NCBI RefSeq assembly: GCF_018682675.1
Contig: NZ_JAFMTR010000109.1
Coordinates: 22,964 to 86,963, forward strand
Reading direction: 5' to 3'
DNA from: Sphingopyxis soli
Lineage (GTDB): Bacteria > Pseudomonadota > Alphaproteobacteria > Sphingomonadales > Sphingomonadaceae
Length of the DNA: 64,000 nt
In this document: in pieces, positions 51,034-60,792 of the stretch
Layout of the letters: each line of letters begins with the position of its first letter
Numbering within the stretch: position 1 is the first letter of the stretch
Program-made: the position numbers and the translations under genes
Notes under the pieces: model-generated
Database searches by the model: none
Told to the model about the DNA's origin: nothing
The model's input: the letters and a program-made list of their open reading frames with translations, nothing else

Positions 51034-53901
51034 TTAGTTAGCGGGTGTCGCTATTTCCACCGGCAGGCCCAGCCCGTCAAGCTGCGGTTTGACCACGGCC
51101 GCGTCGCCGACGACGACATAGACGAGATCGCCGGTGCTGAGCGCCTTGCGCGCCGCGGCGTCGATTTCCGCGGTCGTCATCGCCTCATAGGTCGCGGGCA
51201 GCTTCTCGTAATAATCGTCGGGGCGGCCGAACTTCACGATCTGGCGAATCCCGCCGAGCACGTCGCCCGAGGTTTCGAAGCTGCCGGGCAGTTCGCGGAC
51301 GCTGCCGTTCACCGTCCGCTCCAGTTCCTCCTGCGTCGTGCCCTTGTCGCCGAGATAGGCCTGGATGTCGCTCTGGAACTCCCTGATCGAATCGCCGGTG
51401 CGGTCGGCCTGCACCGGCGCCACCGCGACCCAGGTCAAACGGTCGCTGTCGTTCGAGATGCGCGAGCGCACGCCATAGGACCAGCCCCTGGTCTCGCGCA
51501 GGTTCATGTTGAAACGCGACAGGAAATTGCCGCCGAAGATATCGTTCGCAGCGCGCAGCGGTTCGATCTCGTCGCTACCCTTCACGGTCAGCACCTTGCC
51601 CGCCATGATCACCGACTGCGGCGACTTCGGCCGGTCGAAGAGCAGGATGCGCGGCTTCGGCGTCGGCACCGGCGTTTCGAAATGCTTGGCGCCCTTCGCG
51701 GTCGCCGCCGGCGCCTTCCAGTTGCCGAAGGCGGCATCGAGCTGCTTCGTTACCTCTTTCAGCGTGGTGTCGCCGACGACGAAGATGCGCGCATTGTCGG
51801 GGCGGATCCATGCCGCATGGAAGGCCGCGAGCTGGTCGCGCGTCGCCGCGGTCACCGCACTCGTCGTGCCCAGCCCCGACGGCGGAATGCCATAGGGATG
51901 ATCGGCGCCGTACAGCACCGGCATCAGCACGCGGCTGGCGATCGCGTTGGGATTGTTGAGTTCGGCCTTGAGGCGATTGAGCTGCTGCGCGCGCACCCGC
52001 TCGAGTTCCTGCGCATCGAAAGCCGGATTGCGGATATAGTCGGCAAGCAGGCCGAGCGAGGCGCTGAGATTGGGCTTCAGCGCGAACAGGCTGAACACCG
52101 TCTCGTCGGCGGTCGCGGTTCCGTCGATCTGCGCGCCGAGGCGCTCCTTCGCTTCGGCAAAGGTGATCGAATCGCGGCTCGTCGTGCCCTCGTCCATCAG
52201 GCTGAGCATCAGCGACTGGGTGCCGAGCGCATCGTGCGGATCGGCGGCATAACCCGCATCGAAGCTGACCGCGACCTGGACCGTCGGCACCGTCGCGCGG
52301 CGCGCGAAGACGACTTCGATCCCGTTCTTGAGCTTCGCGCGCTCGATCGCCGGAAAGTCGAGCGCTTTCAGGTCGGCGACGGCCGGAAGCTGCGAGCGGT
52401 CGGCGAACGAAGCCGCCGGACCCACATCGCCGAGTTCGGGGTTCCAGTAGCGGTCGGGCGCGACCGCGCTGACCTTGCCCGCCGTCACCGCGCCGCCCCG
52501 ATTCTCGCCGCCCTCGGTGCGTTCGCCGGGGGTGTAGGTGAGCGAGAAGGCCGGACGCGACATCCATTTGCGCGCGACCGCCATCGTCTGCTCGGGGGTC
52601 GCCTTGGCGAGCCGGTCGAGCTCGACCTTGTAATAGGCGGGATCGTTCGAATAGAGCGCGCCTTCGGCCAGCGTCACCGCCTTGCCGCCAAAACCGCCGA
52701 CCGATTCGAGCCCCGAGATCGTCCCGCCGAGATAGCTCGCCGCGGCGCGCTGCAATTCGTCGGCGGTCGGCCCGGTTTCGAGGAATTTCGCGATCTCGGC
52801 GTCGAGCTTGTCGCCGACGACCTTCGGATCGACGCCGGGCTTCACATCGGCCTGGACGATCAAGATGCCCGCATCCTCATAGGTTTGCGCGCCCGCGCCG
52901 ACGCTGACCGCGACAGGATCCTTGCGCACCATCGCGTTGTCGAGCCGCGACGAGGACAGTCCGCCGAGCACCGCCGCCGCCATCTGCAGCGGCACCGCCT
53001 CGGCATCGTTAAGTCCCGGGATCGCCCACATGCGATAGATGCGCGTGGTCGGCACCAGATCCTTGACCTCCTTTGCCAGCGGGGCGGGCAGGGTCGGCAC
53101 CGACGCCGGCGGCGCCTTCACCTCGGGTCCGCGCGGGATATCGCCGAACCATGTCTGCACTTTGGCCCTTGCAGTGGCGACATCGACGTCGCCCGCGAGG
53201 ACGAGCACGGCGTTGTTCGGGCCGTAATTGTCGGTGAACCACTTCTTCACATCGGCCAGGCTTGCCGAATTGAGGTCGGCCATCGAACCGATCGTGCTGT
53301 GGTGATAGGGATGCCCCTTGGGGAAGAGATTCTCGAAAATCTCGTAGCGCAGCAGGCCATAGGGATTGTTGTCGCCCTGCCTTTTCTCGTTCTGGACGAC
53401 GCCGCGCTGGTTATCGAGCTTTTCCTGCGTCACCGCGCCGAGCAAATGCCCCATGCGATCGCTTTCGAGGAACAACGCACGGTCGAGCGCGCCGGTCGGC
53501 ACCGTCTCGAAATAATTGGTGCGGTCGAAGCTGGTCGTGCCGTTGCTGTCGGTCGCGCCGACCTGTTGCAGCGGTTCGAAGAAATCGCCCGGCGCATTTT
53601 CCGAGCCGTTGAACATCAGATGCTCGAACAGATGCGCGAAGCCCGTCTTGCCCGCGGGTTCGTGCTTCGACCCGACGCGATACCAGACCGACACCGCAAC
53701 GACAGGCGCCTTGCGATCCTCGTGGACGATGACGCGCAGGCCGTTGTCGAGGGTGAAGCTCTGGTACGGAATGTCGACCGCTTTCACGAGGTCGGCGACG
53801 GGTGCGGGCTTTGCCTCCTTCGCCTTGGCGAGCGCGGGGCCCGCGGCGACGAGCGAGGTCGACAGGGCGAGGACGAAGGCGGCACGGTGGAATCGGGGCA
53901 T
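51034..53901 (-). CDS. M16-family zinc metallopeptidase (two-module, exported)
   Basis: The 955-aa periplasmic protease has a signal peptide (residues 1-26, ending ALA). It consists of two M16 modules. The N-terminal one carries the inverted zinc motif HLFEH at His90-Glu93-His94 (KTGFAHLFEHLMFNGSENAPG). The second module (from about 500) lacks it and would be structural, as in pitrilysin-type pairs. It degrades peptides; the substrate is not known. AGAGGAAG precedes the start. The small beta-rich protein gene follows downstream after 25 bp. Confidence 0.93.
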   Translation of the reverse strand: MPRFHRAAFVLALSTSLVAAGPALAKAKEAKPAPVADLVKAVDIPYQSFTLDNGLRVIVHEDRKAPVVAVSVWYRVGSKHEPAGKTGFAHLFEHLMFNGSENAPGDFFEPLQQVGATDSNGTTSFDRTNYFETVPTGALDRALFLESDRMGHLLGAVTQEKLDNQRGVVQNEKRQGDNNPYGLLRYEIFENLFPKGHPYHHSTIGSMADLNSASLADVKKWFTDNYGPNNAVLVLAGDVDVATARAKVQTWFGDIPRGPEVKAPPASVPTLPAPLAKEVKDLVPTTRIYRMWAIPGLNDAEAVPLQMAAAVLGGLSSSRLDNAMVRKDPVAVSVGAGAQTYEDAGILIVQADVKPGVDPKVVGDKLDAEIAKFLETGPTADELQRAAASYLGGTISGLESVGGFGGKAVTLAEGALYSNDPAYYKVELDRLAKATPEQTMAVARKWMSRPAFSLTYTPGERTEGGENRGGAVTAGKVSAVAPDRYWNPELGDVGPAASFADRSQLPAVADLKALDFPAIERAKLKNGIEVVFARRATVPTVQVAVSFDAGYAADPHDALGTQSLMLSLMDEGTTSRDSITFAEAKERLGAQIDGTATADETVFSLFALKPNLSASLGLLADYIRNPAFDAQELERVRAQQLNRLKAELNNPNAIASRVLMPVLYGADHPYGIPPSGLGTTSAVTAATRDQLAAFHAAWIRPDNARIFVVGDTTLKEVTKQLDAAFGNWKAPAATAKGAKHFETPVPTPKPRILLFDRPKSPQSVIMAGKVLTVKGSDEIEPLRAANDIFGGNFLSRFNMNLRETRGWSYGVRSRISNDSDRLTWVAVAPVQADRTGDSIREFQSDIQAYLGDKGTTQEELERTVNGSVRELPGSFETSGDVLGGIRQIVKFGRPDDYYEKLPATYEAMTTAEIDAAARKALSTGDLVYVVVGDAAVVKPQLDGLGLPVEIATPAN

Positions 53902-53991
53902 GAACTTCCTCTTGAAGCAAGGCCGCGCGAACGCGCGATCGGGGTGCCGGACGGCACTGTATCAGCGGTTTAGGACGGTGCTTCGCGGCTT

Positions 53992-56145
53992 TCAAGGCCG
54001 ATAGAAGCGCGCTCCGCTGGCTTTCAGCGCCGCCGGATCGAACAGCACCGGCTTGAGCTTGTGCTGGACGAACAGCTTCGCCTGGTCGTTATAGTGCGGA
54101 CTGTCCGGCCGCGTCGTCGCGGCGCCGAACGGCTGGACCGATTCGGACCGCACCTTGCCCGCCGCATCCCAGGTCACGAACATGATGAAGCTGTCGCCGT
54201 GGCGCACCTTCAGCCGCCCGTCGGGTTCGACATCCCACAAGGTCGAGGCGCGCACCGTATCGTTGCCGCCGTCGAGCGGCAGGTCGATGCGATGCGCGCC
54301 CTCGCCATGCCGTAGCCGCAGCACGGTGCCGAGCTTGGGATCGAGTCCGGCAAAATGCTCCTGCAGGTGGTTCACCGTTTCGGTCAGAACCTGACGCGGA
54401 TCGGGGTCGGGCTTGCGCTGATAATGGCTGCCGTTGGCGGGGCGCAGCACCATCAGCGCGAGCGCGTCGCCCTTGCCCTTGCCGTCGAGGTTCCAGTCCC
54501 ACTGGCGGAGCAGGCTCTGCGCCTCGGCCAGCGCCGGATCACCCTTGGTATCGAGCGCGAGCAACCGGTCCATCCACGCCTTGGCGTAGCCGGTCTTCGC
54601 ATAGGCGGTGTCATACTTGATCGCCTTCAGCCGCGCCTCGTCGATCCGGCCCGATTGCTCGAACAGGGTGATCAGCCGCGTCGCGCGGTTGGTCATGTCG
54701 TCCTCGATCCCGAGCAGCGGCGAGAAGGCGGCGGCGTCGAGCTCGTCGCCCGGCCCCGCCGCGACCCACGGCGTGTTGTTCGCGTTCATCACATAGCCCG
54801 AGCGCGGATTGACGAGCGCGGGGACGCGGTCGAACGGCAATGTCTTCGTCCAGAGGTCGGCCGAGGTGTCGCCCGGCAATATGCCGCGCCAATTGTAACC
54901 GGCGGGCCGGTCGGGGAACATCGCGTTGTAGAAAAGTCCGATATTGCCCTTCGCATCGGCGTAGATGAAATTGGTCGCGGGGACACCCTGCCCCGCCATC
55001 GCCGCGCGCCACTCGGCGAAATTCTTCGCCTTGTTCAGCCGGTAATATTGGGTGACCATATTCGCCTGATCCATCCCCGCGTACCGGATCGCGAAGGCGC
55101 CCCTGTCGTTCCGGATCACCGGCCCGTGCACCGACCGATAGATCGTCCGCGGCACCGGGATCACCAGCGGCCCATATTTGACGCGCAGCCATATGCGCTT
55201 TTCCTCGAGCGGCAGCCATTTGCCGTCGTAGCGATATTTCTCGCCGCTGTCGTCGAGCACCAGCTTGTAGATGTCGATGAGGTCGGGCCGGTTCACCGTG
55301 TTGGTCCAGCCGAGATATTTATTGTGGCCGAGGAAGGGATAGGGCGAGCCGGGGAAGTTGGCGCCCGCAAAATCCCAGCCCTCGCCGCTATGGACGACCA
55401 GCTCGTACCATGCGACCCCGCCGGTCCATGGCTGGTGCGAGTTGGAGACGAGCCGCGTCGCGCCGTCGGTGGCGCGCGACGGCGCCACCGCGATGCCGTT
55501 CGAGCCATTGGCCTCGGGATCGCGACCGACCGGAGTCAGCTCGCGCGGCACCAGCTTGCCCTTCGCATCGAGCGACGGCCCGCCCTCGCGGCCCATGGGC
55601 CTGTCGCCGGTCAGCCCGCCGAGCACCGAATCGAGCCCGAAGAAAAAGGGCGATCGCAGCACGAAGCCCGCGACGACGTCTTCGCCGGTCACCGGGAACA
55701 GCCCCGACAGCCGCACCTCGTCGGGATGCTTGTCCGCATAATGGTTGAGCCCCGCAGCATAGGCGGTGAACAGCGCCTGCACATCCTTCGGCAGCCGCGG
55801 CCAGTCGCGCGCGGTCGTCGCCCGCACATCGAGCAGCGCCGCGGCATAATCGACCTTCGCGCCATCCTCGCCCAGCATCGCGGCGGCGCGCCCGCGCGTC
55901 ATCGCCAGCACTTCCTGCAAGGTCGAAAAATCATCCTCGGCGTGGGCGTAAGCGACGCCATAGGCGACGTCGGCGTCGGTCTTTCCGAAGATGTGCGGCA
56001 CGCCATATCTGTCGCGCGCGATCTGCACGTCGGTCGGTTTGAAAGCCGGCGCGGTCGGCGCCTGCGCCGTCAGCGGCTCCCAAAGCGCAAGACCGGCGAG
56101 GATCGCCACGAACAGGACCAGGACGCCGACGAAAATTTTGCGCAT
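53992..56145 (-). CDS. Penicillin/AHL-acylase family Ntn-hydrolase
   Basis: The 717-aa protein is exported by an N-terminal membrane/signal segment (IFVGVLVLFVAILAGLALW). It is a precursor that self-cleaves between Gly214 and Ser215 (EANGSNGIAVAPS), giving an alpha subunit (1-214) and a beta subunit with Ser215 as nucleophile. SNSHQPW, PGSPYPFLGHNKYLGWTNT and SVHGPVI are family landmarks. Homologues hydrolyse beta-lactams, cyclic lipopeptides or acyl-homoserine lactones (PvdQ, HacB), so quorum quenching is possible but not shown. ATG 56145 begins the membrane segment; the frame is open to 56187. Confidence 0.92.
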   Translation of the reverse strand: MRKIFVGVLVLFVAILAGLALWEPLTAQAPTAPAFKPTDVQIARDRYGVPHIFGKTDADVAYGVAYAHAEDDFSTLQEVLAMTRGRAAAMLGEDGAKVDYAAALLDVRATTARDWPRLPKDVQALFTAYAAGLNHYADKHPDEVRLSGLFPVTGEDVVAGFVLRSPFFFGLDSVLGGLTGDRPMGREGGPSLDAKGKLVPRELTPVGRDPEANGSNGIAVAPSRATDGATRLVSNSHQPWTGGVAWYELVVHSGEGWDFAGANFPGSPYPFLGHNKYLGWTNTVNRPDLIDIYKLVLDDSGEKYRYDGKWLPLEEKRIWLRVKYGPLVIPVPRTIYRSVHGPVIRNDRGAFAIRYAGMDQANMVTQYYRLNKAKNFAEWRAAMAGQGVPATNFIYADAKGNIGLFYNAMFPDRPAGYNWRGILPGDTSADLWTKTLPFDRVPALVNPRSGYVMNANNTPWVAAGPGDELDAAAFSPLLGIEDDMTNRATRLITLFEQSGRIDEARLKAIKYDTAYAKTGYAKAWMDRLLALDTKGDPALAEAQSLLRQWDWNLDGKGKGDALALMVLRPANGSHYQRKPDPDPRQVLTETVNHLQEHFAGLDPKLGTVLRLRHGEGAHRIDLPLDGGNDTVRASTLWDVEPDGRLKVRHGDSFIMFVTWDAAGKVRSESVQPFGAATTRPDSPHYNDQAKLFVQHKLKPVLFDPAALKASGARFYRP

Positions 56146-56222
56146 CCGCTTTTCTGCTCCATTCGATATCGATGATGCCGATCTCATGGCCTAAATTTCA
56201 CGGCGCGAAAAGCCATGGCCTT

Positions 56223-56242
56223 GTGTTGCAAAATGGCAACAC
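56223..56242. promoter_or_regulatory. Inverted repeat in the clpB promoter region
   Basis: GTGTTGC and GCAACAC flank AAAATG, 33 bp before the clpB start. A TTGTGT/TATCTT pair with 16-bp spacing overlaps it and could be the promoter. A heat-shock (sigma-32) type promoter is expected for clpB, but I see no good CTTGAAA/CCCCAT match. Confidence 0.4.
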
Positions 56243-56274
56243 TATCTTGATGGCGAGAAAGGGGCTTACTCCAC

Positions 56275-58854
56275 ATGAACCTCGAAAAATTCACCGATCG
56301 CGCCAAGGGCTTTTTGCAGGCGGCGCAGACGATTGCGATCCGCATGAACCACCAGCGGATCAGTCCCGAGCATATCGCCAAGGCGCTGCTCGAAGACAAT
56401 GAAGGCATGGCCGCCGGCCTGATCCAGCGCGCCGGCGGCGACGTGCCGCGCGCGGTGCAGGGTATCGACGCGCTGCTCGCCAAGGTGCCCGCCGTTTCGG
56501 GCTCGGGCGCGCAAGCGACGCCGGGGCTCGACAATGACGCCGTGCGCCTGCTCGACCAGGCCGAACAGCTCGCGGCCAAGGCCGGCGACGGCTATGTCAC
56601 CGTCGAGCGGTTGCTTCTGGCGATGGTGCTGGCTCCGTCGACCCCGGTCGGCAAGGCGTTCGCCGATGCGGGCGTGAAGGCCGACGCGCTCAACAATGTC
56701 ATCAACGAACTGCGCCGCGGCCGCACCGCCGACAGCGCGGGCGCCGAGGACAGTTTCGAAGCGCTGAAGAAGTATGCGCGCGACCTCACCGAAGTCGCGC
56801 GCGACGGCAAGCTCGATCCGGTGATCGGCCGCGACGAGGAAATCCGCCGCACCGTCCAGATCCTTGCGCGCCGGACCAAGAACAACCCGGTCCTCATCGG
56901 CGAACCCGGCGTCGGCAAGACGGCGATCGCCGAAGGACTGGCGCTGCGGATCGCCAACGGCGACGTCCCCGACAGCCTCAAGGACCGCCGTCTGCTCGCG
57001 CTCGACATGGGCGCGCTGATCGCCGGCGCCAAATATCGCGGCGAGTTCGAGGAGCGCCTCAAGGGCGTGCTCGACGAAGTGAAGTCGGCCGAGGGCGAGA
57101 TCATCCTGTTCATCGACGAGATGCACACGCTGGTCGGCGCGGGCAAGTCCGACGGCGCGATGGACGCATCGAACCTGCTCAAGCCCGCACTCGCGCGCGG
57201 CGAGCTCCACTGCATCGGCGCGACGACGCTCGACGAATATCGCAAATATGTCGAGAAGGATCCGGCGTTGCAGCGGCGTTTCCAGCCGGTGTTCGTCGGC
57301 GAGCCGACGGTCGAGGATTCGATCTCGATCCTGCGCGGGCTCAAGGAGAAATACGAGCTGCACCACGGCGTGCGGATCACCGACGGCGCGATCGTCGCCG
57401 CCGCGACGCTGTCGAACCGCTACATCTCCGACCGTTTCCTGCCCGACAAGGCGATCGACCTGATGGACGAGGCCGCCAGCCGCATACGCATGGAGGTCGA
57501 GTCGAAACCCGAGGAGATCGAAAATCTCGATCGCCGCATCATCCAGATGAAGATCGAGGAAGCCGCGCTCGGCAAGGAGACCGACGCCGCGTCGAAGGAC
57601 CGGCTCGACAAGCTGCGCGCCGAACTCGCGAACCTCGAAGAACAGTCGGCGGCGCTCACGCAGAAATGGCAAGCCGAAAAGGACAAGATCCACGCCGAGG
57701 CGAAGATCAAGGAGGCGCTCGACGCCGCCCGCTCGGCGCTCGACCAGGCGCAGCGCGCCGGCGACCTCGCGAAGGCAGGCGAACTGTCATACGGCACCAT
57801 CCCCAGCCTCGAAAAGCAGCTCGAGGAGGCACAGGCCGTCGCGGGCAACGCGATGCTGCGCGAGGAAGTCACCGCCGACGACATTGCCGCCGTCGTCAGC
57901 CGCTGGACCGGCATCCCGGTCGACCGGATGATGGAGGGCGAACGCGAAAAGCTGCTGGGCATGGAGGAGACGCTGGGCAAGCGCGTCATCGGCCAGGACG
58001 AGGCGGTGCGCGCCGTCTCGACTGCGGTTCGCCGCGCGCGCGCCGGGCTGCAGGATCCGAACCGGCCGCTCGGCTCATTCCTGTTCCTCGGCCCGACGGG
58101 CGTCGGCAAGACCGAGCTCACCAAGGCGCTCGCGCGCTTCCTGTTCGACGACGACAATGCGATGGTCCGCATCGACATGTCGGAGTTCATGGAAAAGCAC
58201 GCCGTGTCGCGGCTGATCGGCGCCCCTCCCGGCTATGTCGGCTATGAGGAAGGCGGGGTACTCACCGAAGCCGTGCGCCGCCGCCCCTATCAGGTCGTGC
58301 TCTTCGACGAGGTCGAAAAGGCGCATGGCGACGTGTTCAACATCCTGCTCCAGGTGCTCGACGACGGGCGCCTGACCGACGGGCAGGGACGCACGGTCGA
58401 CTTCACCAACACGCTGATCATCCTGACCTCTAACCTCGGCAGCCAGGCGATCGCGGCGCTGCCCGACGACGCGCCGGTCGAACAGGCCGAGCCCGCCGTC
58501 ATGGAGGTGGTGCGCGCGCATTTCCGGCCCGAGTTCCTGAACCGGCTCGACGAGATCGTGCTGTTCCACCGTCTCGCGCAGCAGCATATGGGCGGGATCG
58601 TCGATATCCAGGTCGCGCGCGTGCAGAAGCTGCTCGACGAGCGCAAGGTCACGCTCGAACTCACCGATGCCGCGCGCGCGTGGCTCGGCCGGGTCGGCTA
58701 TGATCCCGTCTATGGCGCACGGCCGCTGAAGCGCGCGGTGCAGAAATATCTGCAGGACCCGCTCGCCGACCTGATCCTGAAGGGCGACGTCCGCGACGGC
58801 TCGACCGTCAGGGTCGACGAAGGCGACGGTGCGCTGAAACTGACCCCGGCATAA
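56275..58854 (+). CDS. clpB: ATP-dependent disaggregase ClpB
   Basis: The 859-aa Hsp104/ClpB chaperone pulls polypeptides from aggregates with DnaK. An N-domain (1-145) is followed by two AAA+ modules. The first has Walker A GEPGVGKT at 209-216 and sensor region [14 protein letters not shown]; the second has Walker A GPTGVGKT at 606-613, Walker [12 protein letters not shown] and GYVGYEEGG pore loop. A coiled-coil middle domain (about 410-525), the mark of ClpB over ClpA/ClpC, lies between them. The length is as usual. The region upstream holds an inverted repeat, and a strong terminator follows. Confidence 0.97.
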   Translation: MNLEKFTDRAKGFLQAAQTIAIRMNHQRISPEHIAKALLEDNEGMAAGLIQRAGGDVPRAVQGIDALLAKVPAVSGSGAQATPGLDNDAVRLLDQAEQLAAKAGDGYVTVERLLLAMVLAPSTPVGKAFADAGVKADALNNVINELRRGRTADSAGAEDSFEALKKYARDLTEVARDGKLDPVIGRDEEIRRTVQILARRTKNNPVLIGEPGVGKTAIAEGLALRIANGDVPDSLKDRRLLALDMGALIAGAKYRGEFEERLKGVLDEVKSAEGEIILFIDEMHTLVGAGKSDGAMDASNLLKPALARGELHCIGATTLDEYRKYVEKDPALQRRFQPVFVGEPTVEDSISILRGLKEKYELHHGVRITDGAIVAAATLSNRYISDRFLPDKAIDLMDEAASRIRMEVESKPEEIENLDRRIIQMKIEEAALGKETDAASKDRLDKLRAELANLEEQSAALTQKWQAEKDKIHAEAKIKEALDAARSALDQAQRAGDLAKAGELSYGTIPSLEKQLEEAQAVAGNAMLREEVTADDIAAVVSRWTGIPVDRMMEGEREKLLGMEETLGKRVIGQDEAVRAVSTAVRRARAGLQDPNRPLGSFLFLGPTGVGKTELTKALARFLFDDDNAMVRIDMSEFMEKHAVSRLIGAPPGYVGYEEGGVLTEAVRRRPYQVVLFDEVEKAHGDVFNILLQVLDDGRLTDGQGRTVDFTNTLIILTSNLGSQAIAALPDDAPVEQAEPAVMEVVRAHFRPEFLNRLDEIVLFHRLAQQHMGGIVDIQVARVQKLLDERKVTLELTDAARAWLGRVGYDPVYGARPLKRAVQKYLQDPLADLILKGDVRDGSTVRVDEGDGALKLTPA

Positions 58855-58857
58855 GGC

Positions 58858-58894
58858 AAAGGGCGTCCTTCCGGGAGGAAGGGCGCCCTTTTTT
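58858..58894. terminator. Bidirectional Rho-independent terminator after clpB
   Basis: AAGGGCGTCCTTCC and GGAAGGGCGCCCTT form a 14-bp stem (one G-T pair) with loop GGGA, followed by a T-run on the plus strand. It overlaps the TAA stop of the convergent small gene. Confidence 0.93.
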
Positions 58895-59189
58895 ACTGGC
58901 CGATGGCGCCGCGCTGAACCTGCACGCGCTCGATTTCGCCGCGGGTCTCGTTGCGGGCATCGGCCCATTCCGCGCGCGTCCGGCAGACGCGAACCGACTT
59001 CAGGCGGCTGCCGAGCACCTCTTGCTTGCGACAAACGACCTCATTGGGGTCGAGCGCCTTCTTGCCGTTGCTGGCGGTCGTCGACGATTCGGCGGCGCCG
59101 GCCGTGGCGGGAATGGCGAGCGCAGCACCGAGCAACCCGGCACAGAGCGACAATGATCGAACGTAGGACATGGGCTGAACCTTCTTCAT
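58893..59189 (-). CDS. Small exported two-Cys protein, sphingomonad type
   Basis: The 98-aa protein has a signal peptide (MKKVQPMSYVRSLSLCAGLL...AGA, cleavage near residue 34). The mature part carries VVCRKQEVLGSRLKSVRVCR, a C-x(17)-C arrangement that suggests a disulfide, followed by a charged helix (TRAEWADARNETRGEIERVQ). I recall the pattern from hypothetical proteins in sphingomonads but know no function. ATG 59189 and ATG 59171 are both possible starts. Its stop codon lies within the clpB terminator. Confidence 0.75.
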   Translation of the reverse strand: MKKVQPMSYVRSLSLCAGLLGAALAIPATAGAAESSTTASNGKKALDPNEVVCRKQEVLGSRLKSVRVCRTRAEWADARNETRGEIERVQVQRGAIGQ

Positions 59190-59271
59190 CGTTCCGCCGC
59201 GCAGCTTATGCGCGGATTGTCGTCCGGCCAAGCCATTTGCGACGGGTGCCTGTGCCCTTCTTCGTACCGTT

Positions 59272-60792
59272 TCAGCGCGGTGGCGCCACGTCGAAGGCGA
59301 CGGTGAGCCGTTCCCCTTCGACGAACGGCCTGGTCCCGTGCCACATCCACGACGGAAACAGCACCAGCCGTCCCGCGACCGGCTCGACCATCCGGGTCGG
59401 CGGCAGGTCGAGTCCCAGCGCCGCCTGCGGCTCGCCCAACGCCAGCCAGCCCGCCTCGGGCGCATCGCCGGGGCGCGTTTCGGGCAGGGCGACATAGAGC
59501 GCCGAACTGATCCACCCCTGCGGATGGACATGATTGGCGTGATAGCCGGCGCCGCGCAGCCGCACCGACCAGCTGCCGGCAAAGCGCCGCCGCCGGTCGC
59601 GCCGGACCCCGAGCAAGGGATGCGAAGGGTCGGGCGCAGGCAGCGCGGCAACATAGGCGTCGATCGCCCCGACCACCGCGGCGCGGAGCGCCTGCGTCAG
59701 CGGGTCGATGCGGCTGAACAGCGGACCGTCGGTCTGCGTCCCGCCGCGCACCGACTGGTCGAGATATTCGCTCCGCGCGACGTGCAGCGTCCGCAGGTGC
59801 GCCGCCAGCGCGTCGAGCGGCGGCAGCCGGTCGCGAAGGTCGAAGGTCCGGACGAGGCCGGGATCGCCCGCAAGCCACGCGTACCTCGGATCGTCGGTCA
59901 GCCGCCAGAGCAGCAGCGCATAGGGCCAGATTGCCGCGCGCCGCGCACCACCCGCCTCGATCTCGGCGTCGACCAGCGGTCCGGCTTGCGGGAACCGCGC
60001 GCCGCGCAGCAGGTGGCGGACCCGCCATATCCGCGTCGCGATCCGCATCGCCTCCCCCGGCAACGTCTCGAACAGCCGGTCGGCGCGATCGGCCTGCCCC
60101 AGCTCGGCGGCGGCGATCGCGGCGTGGTCGGCAACATCGGCCTCGGCGACGCCCGCCGCCACCGCGCGCGCGACCGCTTCGGCCTGCGCGGCATGGTCCT
60201 CGCGCTGGAGATGCAGGTCGAGGAGGCCGCGCCACAGCGGCAGCGATGCCGGCTCCTGCACCAGCGCGCGTTCGAACGAGGCGGTCGCCGCCTCGCGCCG
60301 CCCCATCAGCGCGCGCAGCTGCGCGAGCTGCATATGCCCCTGCAGCCACAGCGGCACCTGCGCCACGATCGCGTCGAGCGCCGCCTCCGCCGCCTCGCCC
60401 TGCCCCGCCGCCCAGCGCGCCGCCGCAAGGCCGATCAGCACGTCGCCGTTCGGCGGCCCCAGCCGCTCGGCCGCCTCGAACAGCGACACCGCGTCGAGCC
60501 CTGCCTCGAAGGCGACCCGCGCGCGGCCGTGCGCAATGCTCGCATCGTCCGGCGCCAGGCGCGCCGCCTTGGCGAAACTGTCGATCGCATCGGCGTGCGC
60601 GTCGAGCCCGCGCTGCAACAGCCCCGCCCATTGCCACAGCCGCGCGGCATCGGCTCGCGAGGCGGCAGCAAGGACGAGCGGCAACGCCTGTTCCTCCTCG
60701 CCCTCGTCGAGCGCCAGCCGCGCAAGATCGGCGATGTCGTCGGCGTCGGCCTGCCCGCGCCGCGCCGCGGCAAGCCGCGCGGCAAAGCTCAC
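59272..60792 (-). CDS. TPR-containing putative 2OG-Fe(II) oxygenase
   Basis: The 506-aa protein has an N-terminal array of Ala-rich TPR-like helices (about residues 1-260). The C-terminal domain (about 385-506) fits putative 2OG-Fe(II) oxygenases: GYHANHVHPQGWISSALYVA with the first iron His and LVLFPSWMWHGTRPF with the distal His. Such enzymes hydroxylate protein side chains or small molecules. GTG 60792 is chosen because it overlaps the upstream stop as GTGA; the frame is open further. It is the last gene of the three-gene operon, and its substrate may be shared with its partners. Confidence 0.85.
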   Translation of the reverse strand: MSFAARLAAARRGQADADDIADLARLALDEGEEEQALPLVLAAASRADAARLWQWAGLLQRGLDAHADAIDSFAKAARLAPDDASIAHGRARVAFEAGLDAVSLFEAAERLGPPNGDVLIGLAAARWAAGQGEAAEAALDAIVAQVPLWLQGHMQLAQLRALMGRREAATASFERALVQEPASLPLWRGLLDLHLQREDHAAQAEAVARAVAAGVAEADVADHAAIAAAELGQADRADRLFETLPGEAMRIATRIWRVRHLLRGARFPQAGPLVDAEIEAGGARRAAIWPYALLLWRLTDDPRYAWLAGDPGLVRTFDLRDRLPPLDALAAHLRTLHVARSEYLDQSVRGGTQTDGPLFSRIDPLTQALRAAVVGAIDAYVAALPAPDPSHPLLGVRRDRRRRFAGSWSVRLRGAGYHANHVHPQGWISSALYVALPETRPGDAPEAGWLALGEPQAALGLDLPPTRMVEPVAGRLVLFPSWMWHGTRPFVEGERLTVAFDVAPPR

